Positions 1 through 9,290 of a DNA stretch of 12,240 nucleotides are shown one piece after another. The notes under the pieces are model-generated. The model worked only from the letters and a program-made list of their open reading frames with translations. It was not told the DNA's origin and did no database searches. The stretch is from an uncultured bacterium (GTDB lineage Bacteria > Patescibacteriota > Gracilibacteria > BD1-5 > UBA6164): positions 1 through 12,240 of the forward strand of contig CAMZKR010000071.1 in the NCBI GenBank assembly GCA_947311335.1, read 5' to 3'. The position numbers and the translations under genes were made by a program. Position 1 is the stretch's first letter. Every line of letters starts with the position of its first letter.

Positions 1-2
1 CT

Positions 3-404
3 ACTATATTAAATATATTTATTGCTTATGCTAAATATGAAATAGTTATTAATAATAAAGGAGTTTTTAAAGCAATATGAATATCTTCACAAATTACTTT
101 ACTAAATTTAAAAACAACTATAAAATTATATTTTTTAAAATTCTTTTTAAATATTAGGGTAATATTTAATTTTATTATATTTTTAAGCTTTCCTGTTTTA
201 TTTATACTTATGTTTGGATTTATAACATCTAAAGTATTTTTATTAATTTGAATAATAATTTTATCTATAATATTTATATGATTTATATTATTTTTGTGAT
301 ATATGACTGCTGTTTTAGAAATATTTACTACTTCTATTCGGTATTTTGCATATAGATTGTGAAAGAAAAAACTTGATGAATTAAATGAAGATGAAGAAAA
401 TTAA
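3..404 (+). CDS. Integral membrane protein, C-terminal part (5' end outside window)
   Basis: The frame is open from the window edge to TAA at 402-404, giving 133 visible residues; no start codon is identified, so the N-terminus lies upstream. It contains in-frame TGA codons read as Gly. A charged or amphipathic stretch (EIVINNKGVFKAIGIS) is followed by two strongly hydrophobic segments, roughly FNFIIFLSFPVLFILMFGFI and a longer one ending near GYMTAVLEIF. A basic then acidic cytoplasmic-type tail follows (RLGKKKLDELNEDEEN). The pattern of an amphipathic 'nkgvfkAi..S' helix before paired membrane helices resembles loosely defined multi-pass proteins related to the glycerophosphodiester phosphodiesterase membrane domain. 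That resemblance is weak and no enzymatic role is inferred. Transcription probably ends at the hairpin that begins inside the stop codon. Confidence 0.75.
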
Positions 405-440
405 AAAAGATTTTAGAAAAATAAATCTAAAATCTTTTTT
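403..440. terminator. Bidirectional Rho-independent terminator
   Basis: A perfect 15-bp inverted repeat (arms 403-417 and 426-440) encloses an 8-nt loop. The right arm ends in six T on the + strand. Because the left arm starts with six A, the reverse strand also ends in a U-run. It lies between the convergent membrane-protein gene (stop 402-404) and the TIM-barrel gene (stop 456-458), so it can terminate both. The left arm overlaps the last two bases of the + strand stop codon. Confidence 0.8.
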
Positions 441-455
441 ATTAATCTATTTTTA

Positions 456-1229
456 TTAATCTTTAAAATGAATAAAATGTTTTTCATAGTATTTTTTTAT
501 ATATTCAAGATTCTTTTTAATTTTTTCATTATTTCATACTCCTAATTCTTTAGGATTAATTTTCATTGTAATAAATGATGTATAACCAGAAGACTTTAAC
601 TTCATTAAAAAACTCTCAAGTGGTAAATATGAAACTCATCATCATGCTCATCCAGGTAACATTCAGATTTTTGCTCAATATCTATCACTAAAAAGAACAT
701 TTTTTATAGATCATCCCAAAAACTTCTGAGCTCTCATAATATCCATATTTGATGATGCTGTAATTCATGATAAGTTTAATGTTGTATCTCAAGTTATTCT
801 TCTTATTTCTGAAAAAGTAGCATTCTTATATTCAGGTATTATTAAAAATAAAAACTTAGGTTCAACATTTTGTATTGATATGCTTAAATGAGAATCTCTT
901 TTTACTTTTGGTAAATATTTAGAAAACCAAGAAGTTTCTTTATCTGTAATACGTGGTGGAGAAAAAGTTATTATTTGAGATCCAATATCTTTTGCTAAAG
1001 AAACTATATTGTTTACTTTTCTTTCTGTCATTCAAATTGATGGTGCTGTTATACTAGGAATTGGTACATCGAACTCTTCTATTAATAATTTAATATAATT
1101 AGTATCCCATAAGTCAAAATCTCTATTATTCAAAGCCAAATCTATTCAAGTATATTTTGAATCTTTTACAAAAGAAAATATTTTATGTAATCAATATCAT
1201 GTTAAACTTGAGGTTGATAATAAAAGCAC
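456..1229 (-). CDS. Sugar phosphate isomerase/epimerase-like TIM-barrel protein (AP endonuclease family 2 fold)
   Basis: 257 residues from a GTG start; an in-frame TAA at 1236-1238 lies just two codons upstream, so GTG at 1227-1229 is the only conventional start. Internal TGA codons are read as Gly. The fold signals are an opening STSSLTGYGLHKIF strand-helix, KYTGIDLAL at the end of the second strand, VPIPSITAPSIGM, a mid-barrel AKDIGSQIITFSPP strand, and a C-terminal SDRYGAKIGMLPGG followed by ESFLMKLKSSGY and FITMKINPKELG. These match the xylose-isomerase-like family. Usual metal-ligand positions look altered: the common 'H-x-x-D' is FSD, the common Glu after 'G-I/F' is Asp, and the last-strand Glu is Lys. 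It may therefore not be a conventional metal-dependent isomerase. It is the last gene of the minus-strand cluster, 78 bp after serS. The substrate is unknown. Confidence 0.8.
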
Positions 1230-1307
1230 AATATATTATATTAAAAACTAAATATATAAAACATATTAACATAAAATCTAATTTTCTGCAAAAATATTTA
1301 ATTATTA

Positions 1308-2567
1308 TTAAATTTCTTTTTTATTTCACATATATGATCTTAAAACTTTAGGTATAATTATGTTTCAATCTTTTGTTTGATAATTTTCCATTATTGCAAT
1401 AATACATCTTCATAAAGCTATAATTGTTCAATTTAATGTATGAACATATTTTGTTTTTCAATTACCATCTTTATATCTAATTCATAATCTTCTAGATTGG
1501 TATTCTCAAATATTAGAACAACTAGTTACTTCCCTATACTTATTTTGTCATGGCATCCATGCTTCTAAATCATATTTCTTCATAGCTGGATTTCATAAAT
1601 CTCAACTACAAATATTTATTTTTTGATATGGTATTTTTAATCATTGCCATATATTTTCTTCAACATCTATCATTAAATTATGCATTTCTTTAGATTGTGA
1701 TTGTTTACAAAAAACCACCATTTCTACTTTATCAAATTGATGTCATCTAAGTATTCATTTTGTATCTTTTCAAGCACTTCCAGCTTCTCTTCTAAAACAA
1801 TTACTATAACCAATATATTTTATAGGTTCATCTAATTTTAATATTTCATTAGAATGATATGATGTAACAGGAACTTCAGCAGTTCATACAAGATATAAAT
1901 CATCTTCTCCAGGATTTACACAATAAATTCAATCTTCATCAGCAGGAAAAAATCCAGTTCAAAACATAGCTTGCTTTTTAACTAAAACAGGTGGTAAAAT
2001 AGGGTTAAATCAATATTCTATTAATTTTGAGAAAGCATAATTAATAAGAGCAAATTGAAGCATTACTAAATCTCATTTTATATACCAAAACCTTGATCCT
2101 GATACTTCTGAACCTTTTTCAATATCTATCCATCATTTTTGTTTTCATATTTCATAATGTGGTTTTGGTTTAAAGTCAAATTCAGTTGGTTTTAAAAAAG
2201 TATCTTCTACCATATTCCCCTCTTCAGAATCTCCTATAGCTGCCGTATTATCTAATAAATTAGGTATTTTCCAATATATTTCTTGCCAAGTTTTAATTAT
2301 TTTTCTATAGTTATTTTCTAAATCTTTTATTTGTTCTCAAACCTTTCTCATTTCTAAAACTTTATCTTGTTTTTCTTTATCTTGTAATAAAGGTATTTCT
2401 TTACTAACATTATTTCTTAATTGTCTAAGTTCATCTAATTCTTGTTTTAAAATTAATTTTTCTTTATCTAATTTTAAAAAACTATCTAAATCAAGTTTTA
2501 AATTTCTTTTTTTTATAACATCCTTAATTAACTGCGGATTATTTCTTATTATTTTTAAATCTAACAT
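1308..2567 (-). CDS. serS: Seryl-tRNA synthetase
   Basis: This class II synthetase charges tRNA-Ser with serine using ATP. It has 419 residues, normal for the family. It begins MLDLKIIRNNPQLIKD and has the N-terminal helical arm (about residues 30-110, rich in K, E, L and Q) that contacts the tRNA-Ser long variable arm. Class II motif 2 is clear around residues 258-282: CFRREAGSAGKDTKG, then RGHQFDKVE. Motif 3 lies in a later segment containing GNPAMKKYDLEAWMPG, EVTSCSN and RRLGIRYK. The C-terminus has LNGT, ENYQTKDG and IPKVLRSYMG, as in canonical SerS. Many invariant Gly are TGA, including two in motif 2. No Shine-Dalgarno motif precedes the ATG. It lies 18 bp after smpB, probably cotranscribed. 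Confidence 0.97.
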
Positions 2568-2585
2568 ATTTTATTATTTTAAGAA

Positions 2586-3035
2586 TTAATAATATTTTTT
2601 CATAAGTTTATTAGCTTCTTTATCTAATGTTCTTTCTTTTAATATTTGTTTCTTTTGAAAAGACTTCCTTCATTTTACTAATCATAATTTTAATTTTATT
2701 AAACTTCACTTAAAATACAATTCAAGTCATATCAATGAATATCATTTCTCTTTAATCTTTGAGGAGAGTTTTATTATATCTTTTTTATGGATAAATATTT
2801 TCCTTTCTATTTTTGATTTTAAAGAATCTTTTTTTAATAAAGTTTTCCATGGTGAAATATGCATATCTTTTATATATAATTCATTATTTTTTAATACAAC
2901 ATAATTTCATTTTAAATTAACATGTCATTCTCTTATACTTTTTACTTCATGTCATTTTAAACAAATTCAAGTCTCCCAAGAATTAATTATTTCATAATCA
3001 AAATAAGCTTTTTTATTTTTTGTTATTAATTTCAT
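2586..3035 (-). CDS. smpB: SsrA-binding protein SmpB
   Basis: SmpB delivers alanyl-tmRNA to stalled ribosomes during trans-translation. At 149 residues the length is typical. Visible signatures are KNKKAYFDYEI near the N-terminus, WETGICLKGHEVKSIREGHV, then NNELYIKDMHISPW, a basic stretch around KSKIERK and KGYSLIPIELYFKGSLIKL, and the Lys-rich tail KLMKKYY that normally enters the vacant mRNA channel. The Gly of LKG-HEV and REG are TGA codons. It is flanked tightly by the M23 peptidase gene (6 bp upstream) and serS (18 bp downstream). The ssrA gene itself is not in the window. Confidence 0.96.
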
Positions 3036-3041
3036 AAAAAG

Positions 3042-4205
3042 TTATGTATCAAATATATTTCATTGATTTCCAATTATATAGTTAGCTGTATTTCCTTTAA
3101 AATACCAATTCCATTTCATATAATCTTCTATATCATATAAACCAACTTTATTTATATTATAAGGATTTTTTTGAACTGCAAAATGTAAGTGATAATCATT
3201 ATATGATTTATCAGGAATTCAACTTATTCATACAGTTCATAAAATAGTTCAAGCCTCTACCATAAAACCTTCTTTTATATACGATGAAATTGTGTGTAAA
3301 TGAGCATAAAAAACTACATCTCATTTTGTTGTTTTTAACCATACTTGATTTCATCTAAGTATATCTAAATTTCTCAATTTATCTTCATAAGTTAAATTTT
3401 TTCATCTTTTTATCTTTTTTAAATCAACATAATCAAAATTGTTTACTACTCTTATTATTTCTCAATAATCAATAGAAATAACCTCTTTTCATAAACTTGT
3501 ATCTATATCCCATCAATGATGAATCCCATCAGTATAATTATTTCTATAACCTCTTCAAGAGTTTGGTATTTTAACTTTTCTTCTTGATAATTTATATCAA
3601 AAGACAGGAACTATATATTTTTTGTTTCTTCATTCTAAAATAGAATTAACTAAATTTAATTTATATTTATATTCATTAAATTTCCTTTGTCCTACTAAAT
3701 ATTTATAATATTTAGATATATTTTTATTTGAGAAATTTTTAAAAATAGAAAATCTTTTTATTTTATTCTCATATGATAACTTCAATCTATCTAAATAAGT
3801 TGTATCATAATCTACTAAAAAATTAAATAAATATGACTTATTAATTAAACGTAACTCAAAATTTGTTTTTACTAATATCTTATTTCAATTTTTTAAAATT
3901 AAATTAGGATTATTACAATTATTATCTTTATATTGTACTTTAAAAAAATATAAATTATTATAATTATTTATATATTTTGACGTTATATTACAAGACGAAT
4001 ATAACTTATAATTACTTATATCAAAATTACTATTAAATATAATTATATTTGATGATAACTTACTAGAATCAAGAAATATATTATTTGATAATGAAGATAC
4101 AAAGTTAATATTTTTTGTAAAAATCAATTCAGATCAAAAAACTAAACTATAACATCATATTATAATTATAAATGAAATAAATAATAAAAAAGTCTTTTTT
4201 AACAT
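3042..4205 (-). CDS. Exported M23-family (LytM-like) zinc metallopeptidase
   Basis: 387 residues, with a predicted signal peptide at the N-terminus (MLKKTFLLFISFIIIIGCY, cleavage uncertain; the Cys near residue 18 could make it a lipoprotein). The ATG at 4203-4205 was chosen because it captures the whole hydrophobic segment; a TTG at 4125-4127 would lose it. An Asn/Tyr/Ser-rich region of about 200 residues precedes the catalytic domain. The M23 zinc site is complete: H229-H-G-W-D233 (HxGxD form), Y-A-H302-L-H304, and H339-L-H341-F. The family cleaves peptide cross-links or interpeptide bridges in peptidoglycan, so an extracytoplasmic wall-remodelling role is expected. It lies between thiI (63 bp) and smpB (6 bp). 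The N-terminal part is not recognised. Confidence 0.9.
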
Positions 4206-4268
4206 TAATTTATAATAATAAATTAAAAATATTCGCATTAATTATATAACAAATAGAAAAAATACAAG

Positions 4269-5768
4269 TTATTTTTTCATCAATTTATTTGATTTTATTT
4301 TACATATTTTTAAATCTTTCATTGGTCTGTATACTTTTATATTTTTAAATCATTTTCAAATTAAATCTTCAACATAACTTTTAGAAATAATTCATTTATC
4401 ACAATATAAAAGATATGTATATTTTTTACTTAAATTTTTAAATCTTTTTATTATTTCAAAAAAAGGTATTTTTATTATTTCAACATTATTTATATTTAAT
4501 GGTCTTTTCTTTATATCAGAAACTTCTCTAATATCAATTATTATATCTTCCTCTCAAGGTAATCTTGATATTTCTATTTTATTTTCAATAAAATCATTTT
4601 TTATTATATCTTTTACTTTTTCTACTTTTTTATTTTCATAAACTTTATCAAGTAAAGCAGTATCAATATTTTTTTCTTCTCTTAATATATCTTCAAGTTT
4701 TGCTCAAGTAGATGGTTTATCTGAAATAATAGCACAATATTCAGGCATATTTACAGAATAATTATAAGTTCAAATATCTTTTGTTATATTAATAATTTCT
4801 TGTTTATTAAAACCTATTAGTGGTCTAAATACAAGATTTGTTGAAGCTTTATCTATAATATGCATATTTTTAAGTGTTTGACTTGATACTTGTCATAAGC
4901 TATCTCATTTTATTATAGCTTCATAATTATATAATCTTGAGGCTATATCTAACATATATCTTTTTAATATTACTCATCTATATTTATGATTAACTTTTAT
5001 TAAAAGTTCTTCTATAACTTCTTCAAAAGGAATAGTTATAAATCTAGCCTGATAAGAATAAGAAAATGTATTCCATAAATAATGAGCTATTTGTTTTACT
5101 CATAATTCATGAGATTTTCATCATAAATTAAAAAAAAGAAAATTAACTTTACATCATCTTTTCATCATTTGAAAAGTAGAAACTGAAGAATCAAATCATC
5201 ATGATATTAAACTTATTACCCTACCTTGAAATCAAACAGGATATCATCAAATGGAATTGTATCTTTTTTTTATTATATAAAATTTATTATCTTTTATTTC
5301 AAGTTTCACCTCTACTTCAGGATTTTTTAATTTAACTTTTGAATCAATTGAATCTTTTAATAATCATCATCAAATATACCTTTCTAAATCTATACTTTTA
5401 AAATCATGATTTCAAACTCTCTTTACTCTAACACAAAATGTTTTAAAGTTGACTTTATCAAGATAATAATCTTTTGTTATTAAAAAAGTTTTATCAAATA
5501 ATTCTTCCTTTGTTATTTTTCATAAATTATATTCTATAATTTCTAAAAAATATTCAATTCAAGGAATTTGTGATAAAACATCTTTTATTATACTATTATT
5601 ATACGGTAAAGTAACTTCTATCTTATCCCAATAAAAAATAACATCAAAATCTTCAGTATATTTTTTAATATGTTTTTTAATATTTCTAGCAAGCATTTTT
5701 ATCGCTTGTTTCCTTACAAATTTAGATTTTATTGTTATTTCCGGAGAAACTTTTACTATAAATTTCAT
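4269..5768 (-). CDS. thiI: tRNA 4-thiouridine synthase ThiI with C-terminal rhodanese domain
   Basis: ThiI adenylates uridine 8 of tRNA and inserts sulfur to give 4-thiouridine; in some bacteria it also relays sulfur for thiamine. It has 499 residues: an N-terminal ferredoxin-like/THUMP region beginning MKFIVKVSPEITIKSKFVRK, a PP-loop ATPase with SGGFDSS at about 189-195, then DSLGQVSSQT, LIGFNKQEI, and MPEYCAIISDKPST with Cys345. The C-terminal rhodanese domain has YLLYCDKG with Cys456 and IKVYRP. The two cysteines correspond closely to the Cys344/Cys456 pair of E. coli ThiI that takes part in sulfur transfer, so this is the long rhodanese-bearing type. Many Gly are TGA, including the first two of the PP-loop. 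It appears to be the first gene of the minus-strand cluster, divergent from the toroid gene. Confidence 0.96.
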
Positions 5769-5994
5769 AATTTTAAAAATGATAATTTAATATTACTTAT
5801 TTCTAAAGTTTTTAATCTTATATTAACTTTAAACTATTTTAATAATTCTTTTTATATTTTATATTTTATAAATATAAAAACAAATTATTTATAAACTTTA
5901 TATAATAATAAAAATTATTATAAATTTCATATTTGTAAAAAAATAGTTAAATTATTTTAAAGATTTTTACGTTATTATTTAAAAATTTTAAAAA
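5769..5994. promoter_or_regulatory. Divergent intergenic region between thiI and the toroid gene
   Basis: This 226-bp, almost purely A/T spacer separates two divergent start codons and must hold both promoters. TATAAT occurs on the + strand at 5901-5906 and on the - strand (ATTATA on +) at 5917-5922, but no convincing -35 element is at proper spacing, and such hexamers are common by chance here. A perfect 10-bp inverted repeat with a 3-nt loop (arms 5857-5866 and 5870-5879) has no U-run, so it does not look like a terminator. No ribosome binding site is seen before either start. Confidence 0.35.
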
Positions 5995-7137
5995 ATGAAA
6001 AAAATTATAATTATTTTGTTATTTTTATCTATTAGTATATTTATAAACAATTTATATTTATCATATAAGAATTATAATTCTTTATCTATTGAAAATAAAA
6101 AAATAAATGAAAATATCAATAAAAAATTAAAGACAAAAAAAGAATTCAAAAATATAATAAAATTGACTTGAGAATGGTTTATAAATAATCAAAATGTAAA
6201 TTTTTTAAAATATGAATATAATTTTAAAACTAAAAAATATTCAGATAAACACCATTCATTAAGAGAAATGTGAGCATTATGGTCTATAACAAATTTATAT
6301 GATTTTTTATGAGATAAAAGATATAAAAACTTAGCTTCAAAATGAATTAGTTTTTTTGAAAATTATCTAATATGTGATAAAAAAAACGATTTTTATTATA
6401 TAGATATAACTCCTAAAAAAACTAAATTATGATACTCTGCTTTTATGATTTTAGCTTTAATAAAATCTGAGCATCCCAAAAAAGATATATACTTAAAATG
6501 ACTTGCAAATTGAATCTTATATTTACAAAACAATAGTTGAAAAATAAAAACTCATTTTTTTATAAATAAAGAAACTTGAATAGATTATTATCCTTGAGAA
6601 GCTTTATTATCTTTAATTAAACTTTATAATTATAATAAAAATGAAAAATATCTTAATGCTATAAAAAATGCTTTACATTATTATTCATTTTATTTTAAAA
6701 GGAATAAAAATACAGCTTTTGTCCCTTGGCAATCAAGAGCTTTTTATGAATTATATAAAATAGAAAAAAGTAAAAAAGTAGCTAATTTTATATTTGAAAT
6801 GAATGATTACATGTTATCTAGAAATAATCCAAGATTAGAATGTAAAAATTTTAATTTTCCTAGATGAATAACAACTGCAGTCTTTACTGAGTGAGTAATA
6901 AAAGCTTATAAGATAGCTAAAGATATAGGTGATAAAAAAAGAATTTATTGTTATAAAAATTTCATAATAGAAGCCTCTAATTATATATCTACATTACAGA
7001 TAACAGATACTACTGATAAAAAAGCTTATTGATGATTTAAATGAAGTAAAAACTCTTCAACTATGAGAGTAGATAGAAATCAACATGCAAGTATGGCTTT
7101 AATGGAGGCTTATAATCTATGATTATTTGATAAATAG
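5995..7137 (+). CDS. Membrane-anchored alpha/alpha-toroid (six-hairpin glycosidase-like) protein, function unknown
   Basis: 380 residues. An N-terminal hydrophobic segment (about residues 3-20, after MKK) looks like a signal anchor and is followed by a Lys/Asn-rich linker. The rest alternates long helices with repeated signatures of alpha/alpha-barrel proteins: HHSLREMGALWSITNLYDFLG (residues about 86-106) then DKRYKNLASKG; TGIDYYPGEALLSLIKLY then EKYLNAIKNALHYY; VPWQSRAFYELYKI; FPRGITTAVFTEG; and a final RNQHASMALMEAYNLG. 'YYPGEALLSL..LY' and 'Q/R-A-fyELY' repeats are typical of toroid glycosidases, epimerases and polysaccharide-modifying proteins, but no catalytic acid pair can be assigned. 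In-frame TGA codons encode Gly within these motifs. An outward-facing envelope location is inferred from the anchor. It converges on, and overlaps by 28 bp, the FemAB-like gene. Confidence 0.8.
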
Positions 7138-8036
7138 TTCTTTGAAATAAGTTTTTTAATTTTTTTTAAAATACTTACTAAGAAATACTTAAATCTTTTA
7201 TTAATCCAAATATATGAGTCTGAAATTTTTATCGAATTTTTATTAAATTTTAACTTAAAAGCTGTTACTCATTTTAATGAGGAATCTTTACTTCAAGGAG
7301 TCATAACTCCTAAAAAATCATAAAATTTACATCATTTTCTTTTAGCTTCTTTTATAGCTGTCCATTGAAGAAAATAAGGAGCCATTAAATTACGATACTC
7401 TTTTTTAGAACTACTAGCTCAATAATAATATAGAGCCACTCCATCATGTAAAATAAAGATTCCTGAAGCAATTACTTCCTTTTCTTTATATGCAAAAATA
7501 AGCTCTGATTCTTTTATATTATTTAAAAAGGTTTTATAATAATTAAGTGAATTTCAAGAAAAAGAATCTCTTGCTATAGTTTCTAAAACTAAATTATAAA
7601 ATATATTTATATTTTTTTCAGTTTTTTCTACTATTTTACACTTAATTCACTTTTTTATTGCAAGTTTTATATTATATCTTCATTTTGGTTTCATTTGAGA
7701 TAATATCTCATCTTCGGATTTATCTAAATCAATAATAACAGTATAATAAGGCATAAACTTTTTATAATATCAGGCACTAAAGTTTTGTATTATTTCAAAA
7801 GTATTTGCATAATTTAAGGTTTCTATTTGTATAAATAAACATGATTCTTTTTTACATAAATCAATTAATTCATTTTTTATATCAATATTAAAATCTAATC
7901 ACTGAATAAAAAGTCAATATTCTCATAAACTAATTTTTCTTTTTTCAATTTTAATTCATTTTATATCAAATACTTTTTCTGCTTGATTAGATTTTATAAG
8001 CATTTCTGACCATTCTTTTGTTTGCCAAATTGACAT
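7110..8036 (-). CDS. FemAB-family peptidoglycan bridge aminoacyltransferase (GNAT fold)
   Basis: 308 residues. FemAB/FemX enzymes transfer amino acids from aminoacyl-tRNA to the peptide of lipid II at the cytoplasmic membrane face, building cross-bridges. Family signatures are the N-terminal MSIWQTKEWSEML, YTVIIDLDKSEDEILSQM, then KPKGRYNIKLAIKKGI. The C-terminal GNAT half reads VIASGIFILHDGVALYYYGAS, then KKEYRNLMAPYFLQW, IKEAKRKGCKFYDFLGV and a terminal substrate-loop-like KDSSLKGVTAFKLKF. Key Gly are TGA codons. It begins 12 bp after the ruvB stop and is probably cotranscribed with it. The coding sequence continues past the usual family end (about KLISK) to TAA at 7110-7112, overlapping the 3' end of the + strand toroid gene. 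The transferred amino acid cannot be read from sequence. Confidence 0.9.
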
Positions 8037-8048
8037 ATGTTTATTTTA

Positions 8049-9059
8049 TTAAATACTCTTTATATGTTTTTCTCAAATTAATGTAATTCTTCTTCATCTT
8101 GGACTTCTGTCTATAAATCAAATTTGTAATAAATATGGTTCAACTACATCCTCCAAAGTTCCTTCTTCTTCTCAAATTGCTGAAGCAATCGTATTAAGTC
8201 AAACTGGACCTCAATTAAATTTAGTAAATATAGTTTCTAAATATTTTTTATCTAAATAATCCAATCAAAGCTTATCTATTCATATATCTTCAAATATACT
8301 ATTTAATATACTTTTTTCATTGATATCTTTTCAAATTGTATGATAATCTCTGAGTATTTTTAATAATCTATTAGCTATCCTTGGAGTTCCTCTTGCTCTA
8401 TCTGATACCATAGATAATATATTATCTCAAAGGTTAATTTTTAAAATTTTTGAATTATTTTTTAAAATTTTTGAAATATCAATATTATTATAAAAATCAA
8501 GCTTAAATATATTTCAAAATCTATCTCTAAGAGGTGAAGATAAAGCAGATAATCTAGTTGTTGCTCCTATCAATGTAAATGGTTCCAATGGTAATTTTAC
8601 ACTTTGTGCTCATGTTCAAGATCAAACCATTATATCTATTTGAAAATCTTCCATAGCAGTATATAAAATCTCTTCTACCTGTGGTCTAAGTCTATGAATT
8701 TCATCTATAAAAAGAATATCTCAATTCTCAAGATTTGATAATACACTAACTAAATCAGATTGTTTATCAATTGCTGGACCTGATGTAGATTTCATATTAG
8801 TTCCCATCTCACTTGAAATAATATTTGATAATGTTGTTTTTCAAAGCCCTGGTGGTCAATAAAATATAATATGATCAAGTGCCTCTTTTCTTATCTTTGA
8901 TGAAGAAATTGAAACTTTTAAATGTTTTTTTATATTATTTTGTCATATATAATTTTTTAAATCTTTGGGTCTTAAATTATTTTGAAATAATCACTTATCT
9001 ACTTTTGTTTCTGTAGTTGATACTAATCTATTATCTTTTTTACTTGTTGATTCTATCAC
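8049..9059 (-). CDS. ruvB: Holliday junction branch-migration ATPase RuvB
   Basis: 336 residues, the normal RuvB length. This AAA+ hexameric motor drives branch migration together with RuvA. It has LRPKDLKNYIGQ near residue 29, Walker A GPPGLGKT at residues 68-75 (both UGA-coded Gly are in this motif), Walker B ILFIDEIHRL around D119-E120, and PLEPFTLIGATTRLSALSSPLRDRFG with sensor 1 and arginine-finger region. RARGTPRIANRLLK follows, and the C-terminal winged helix has GGPVGLNTIASAIGEEEGT, EPYLLQIGFIDRSPRGR. The GTG at 9057-9059 is the only usable start: TAA occurs in frame at 9081-9083 and no other start codon precedes the conserved N-terminus. A terminator-like hairpin ends 4 bases before this GTG. 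ruvA and ruvC are not in the window. femAB-like follows after 12 bp. Confidence 0.97.
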
Positions 9060-9094
9060 AAAAAAACTACTTAATAATAATTACTAAGTAGTTT
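9060..9094 (-). terminator. Terminator-like hairpin with U-run abutting the ruvB start codon
   Basis: A perfect 10-bp inverted repeat (arms 9064-9073 and 9085-9094, 11-nt loop) is followed on the - strand by an unbroken run of seven T that leads directly into the ruvB GTG. This is the shape of an intrinsic terminator, yet it sits between any upstream promoter and ruvB. It could attenuate ruvB, end a short upstream RNA, or sequester the initiation region. The stem is A/T-rich, so stability is modest. Confidence 0.55.
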
Positions 9095-9290
9095 AACAAA
9101 CTTCTTTTTTTTGTAAAGAAAAGTTAACTTTTATTATTTTTTTCCTTCATACTATTAAAAAGTCTTTTTAAACCATTAAGATTTAGCTCAAAATTATAAT
9201 CAGGTAATAATAGTTAATGATTCTTTTAGTCTTTACAAATATATTTTAAAAGTTACTATCTATTCATATATAAAATAAATAAAAATTATT
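9095..9290. promoter_or_regulatory. Divergent ruvB/trxB intergenic region with several palindromes
   Basis: This spacer separates divergent ruvB and trxB and has no coding frame. It contains a 14-bp palindrome at 9119-9132 (AAAAGTTAACTTTT), a 17-bp palindrome with 8-bp arms around a single base at 9155-9171, and a long-range 9-bp inverted repeat pairing 9111-9119 with 9230-9238. The octamer ATTATAAT at 9193-9200 is itself a palindrome and presents a TATAAT-like -10 on both strands. No clear -35 matches. In DNA this A/T-rich short palindromes arise by chance, so only their clustering and the downstream terminator-like hairpin make the region notable. Confidence 0.35.

Noticed and set aside
439..462. 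Two direct copies of TTATTAATCT
   Set aside because: The repeats are short, A/T-only and overlap the terminator tail and the TIM-barrel stop; no further copies suggest an array.
1157..1351. Plus-strand open frame of 64 codons
   Set aside because: It lies antisense to the serS 3' end and the TIM-barrel 5' end, which are supported by homology, and its translation is low-complexity I/L/K/N typical of A/T-rich noise.
5857..5879. 10-bp A/T hairpin as a terminator
   Set aside because: There is no U-run on either side and it sits between divergent genes where no terminator is expected; at most a chance palindrome or operator.
5670..5894. Plus-strand open frame of 74 codons
   Set aside because: It is antisense to the conserved ThiI N-terminus and runs into the intergenic region; composition is F/Y/N/I-rich noise.
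7149..7176. Imperfect inverted repeat (11-bp arms, one mismatch) as a terminator for the toroid or femAB gene
   Set aside because: It lies inside the femAB-like coding sequence and is not followed by a T-run on either strand; the A/T-only arms occur easily by chance.
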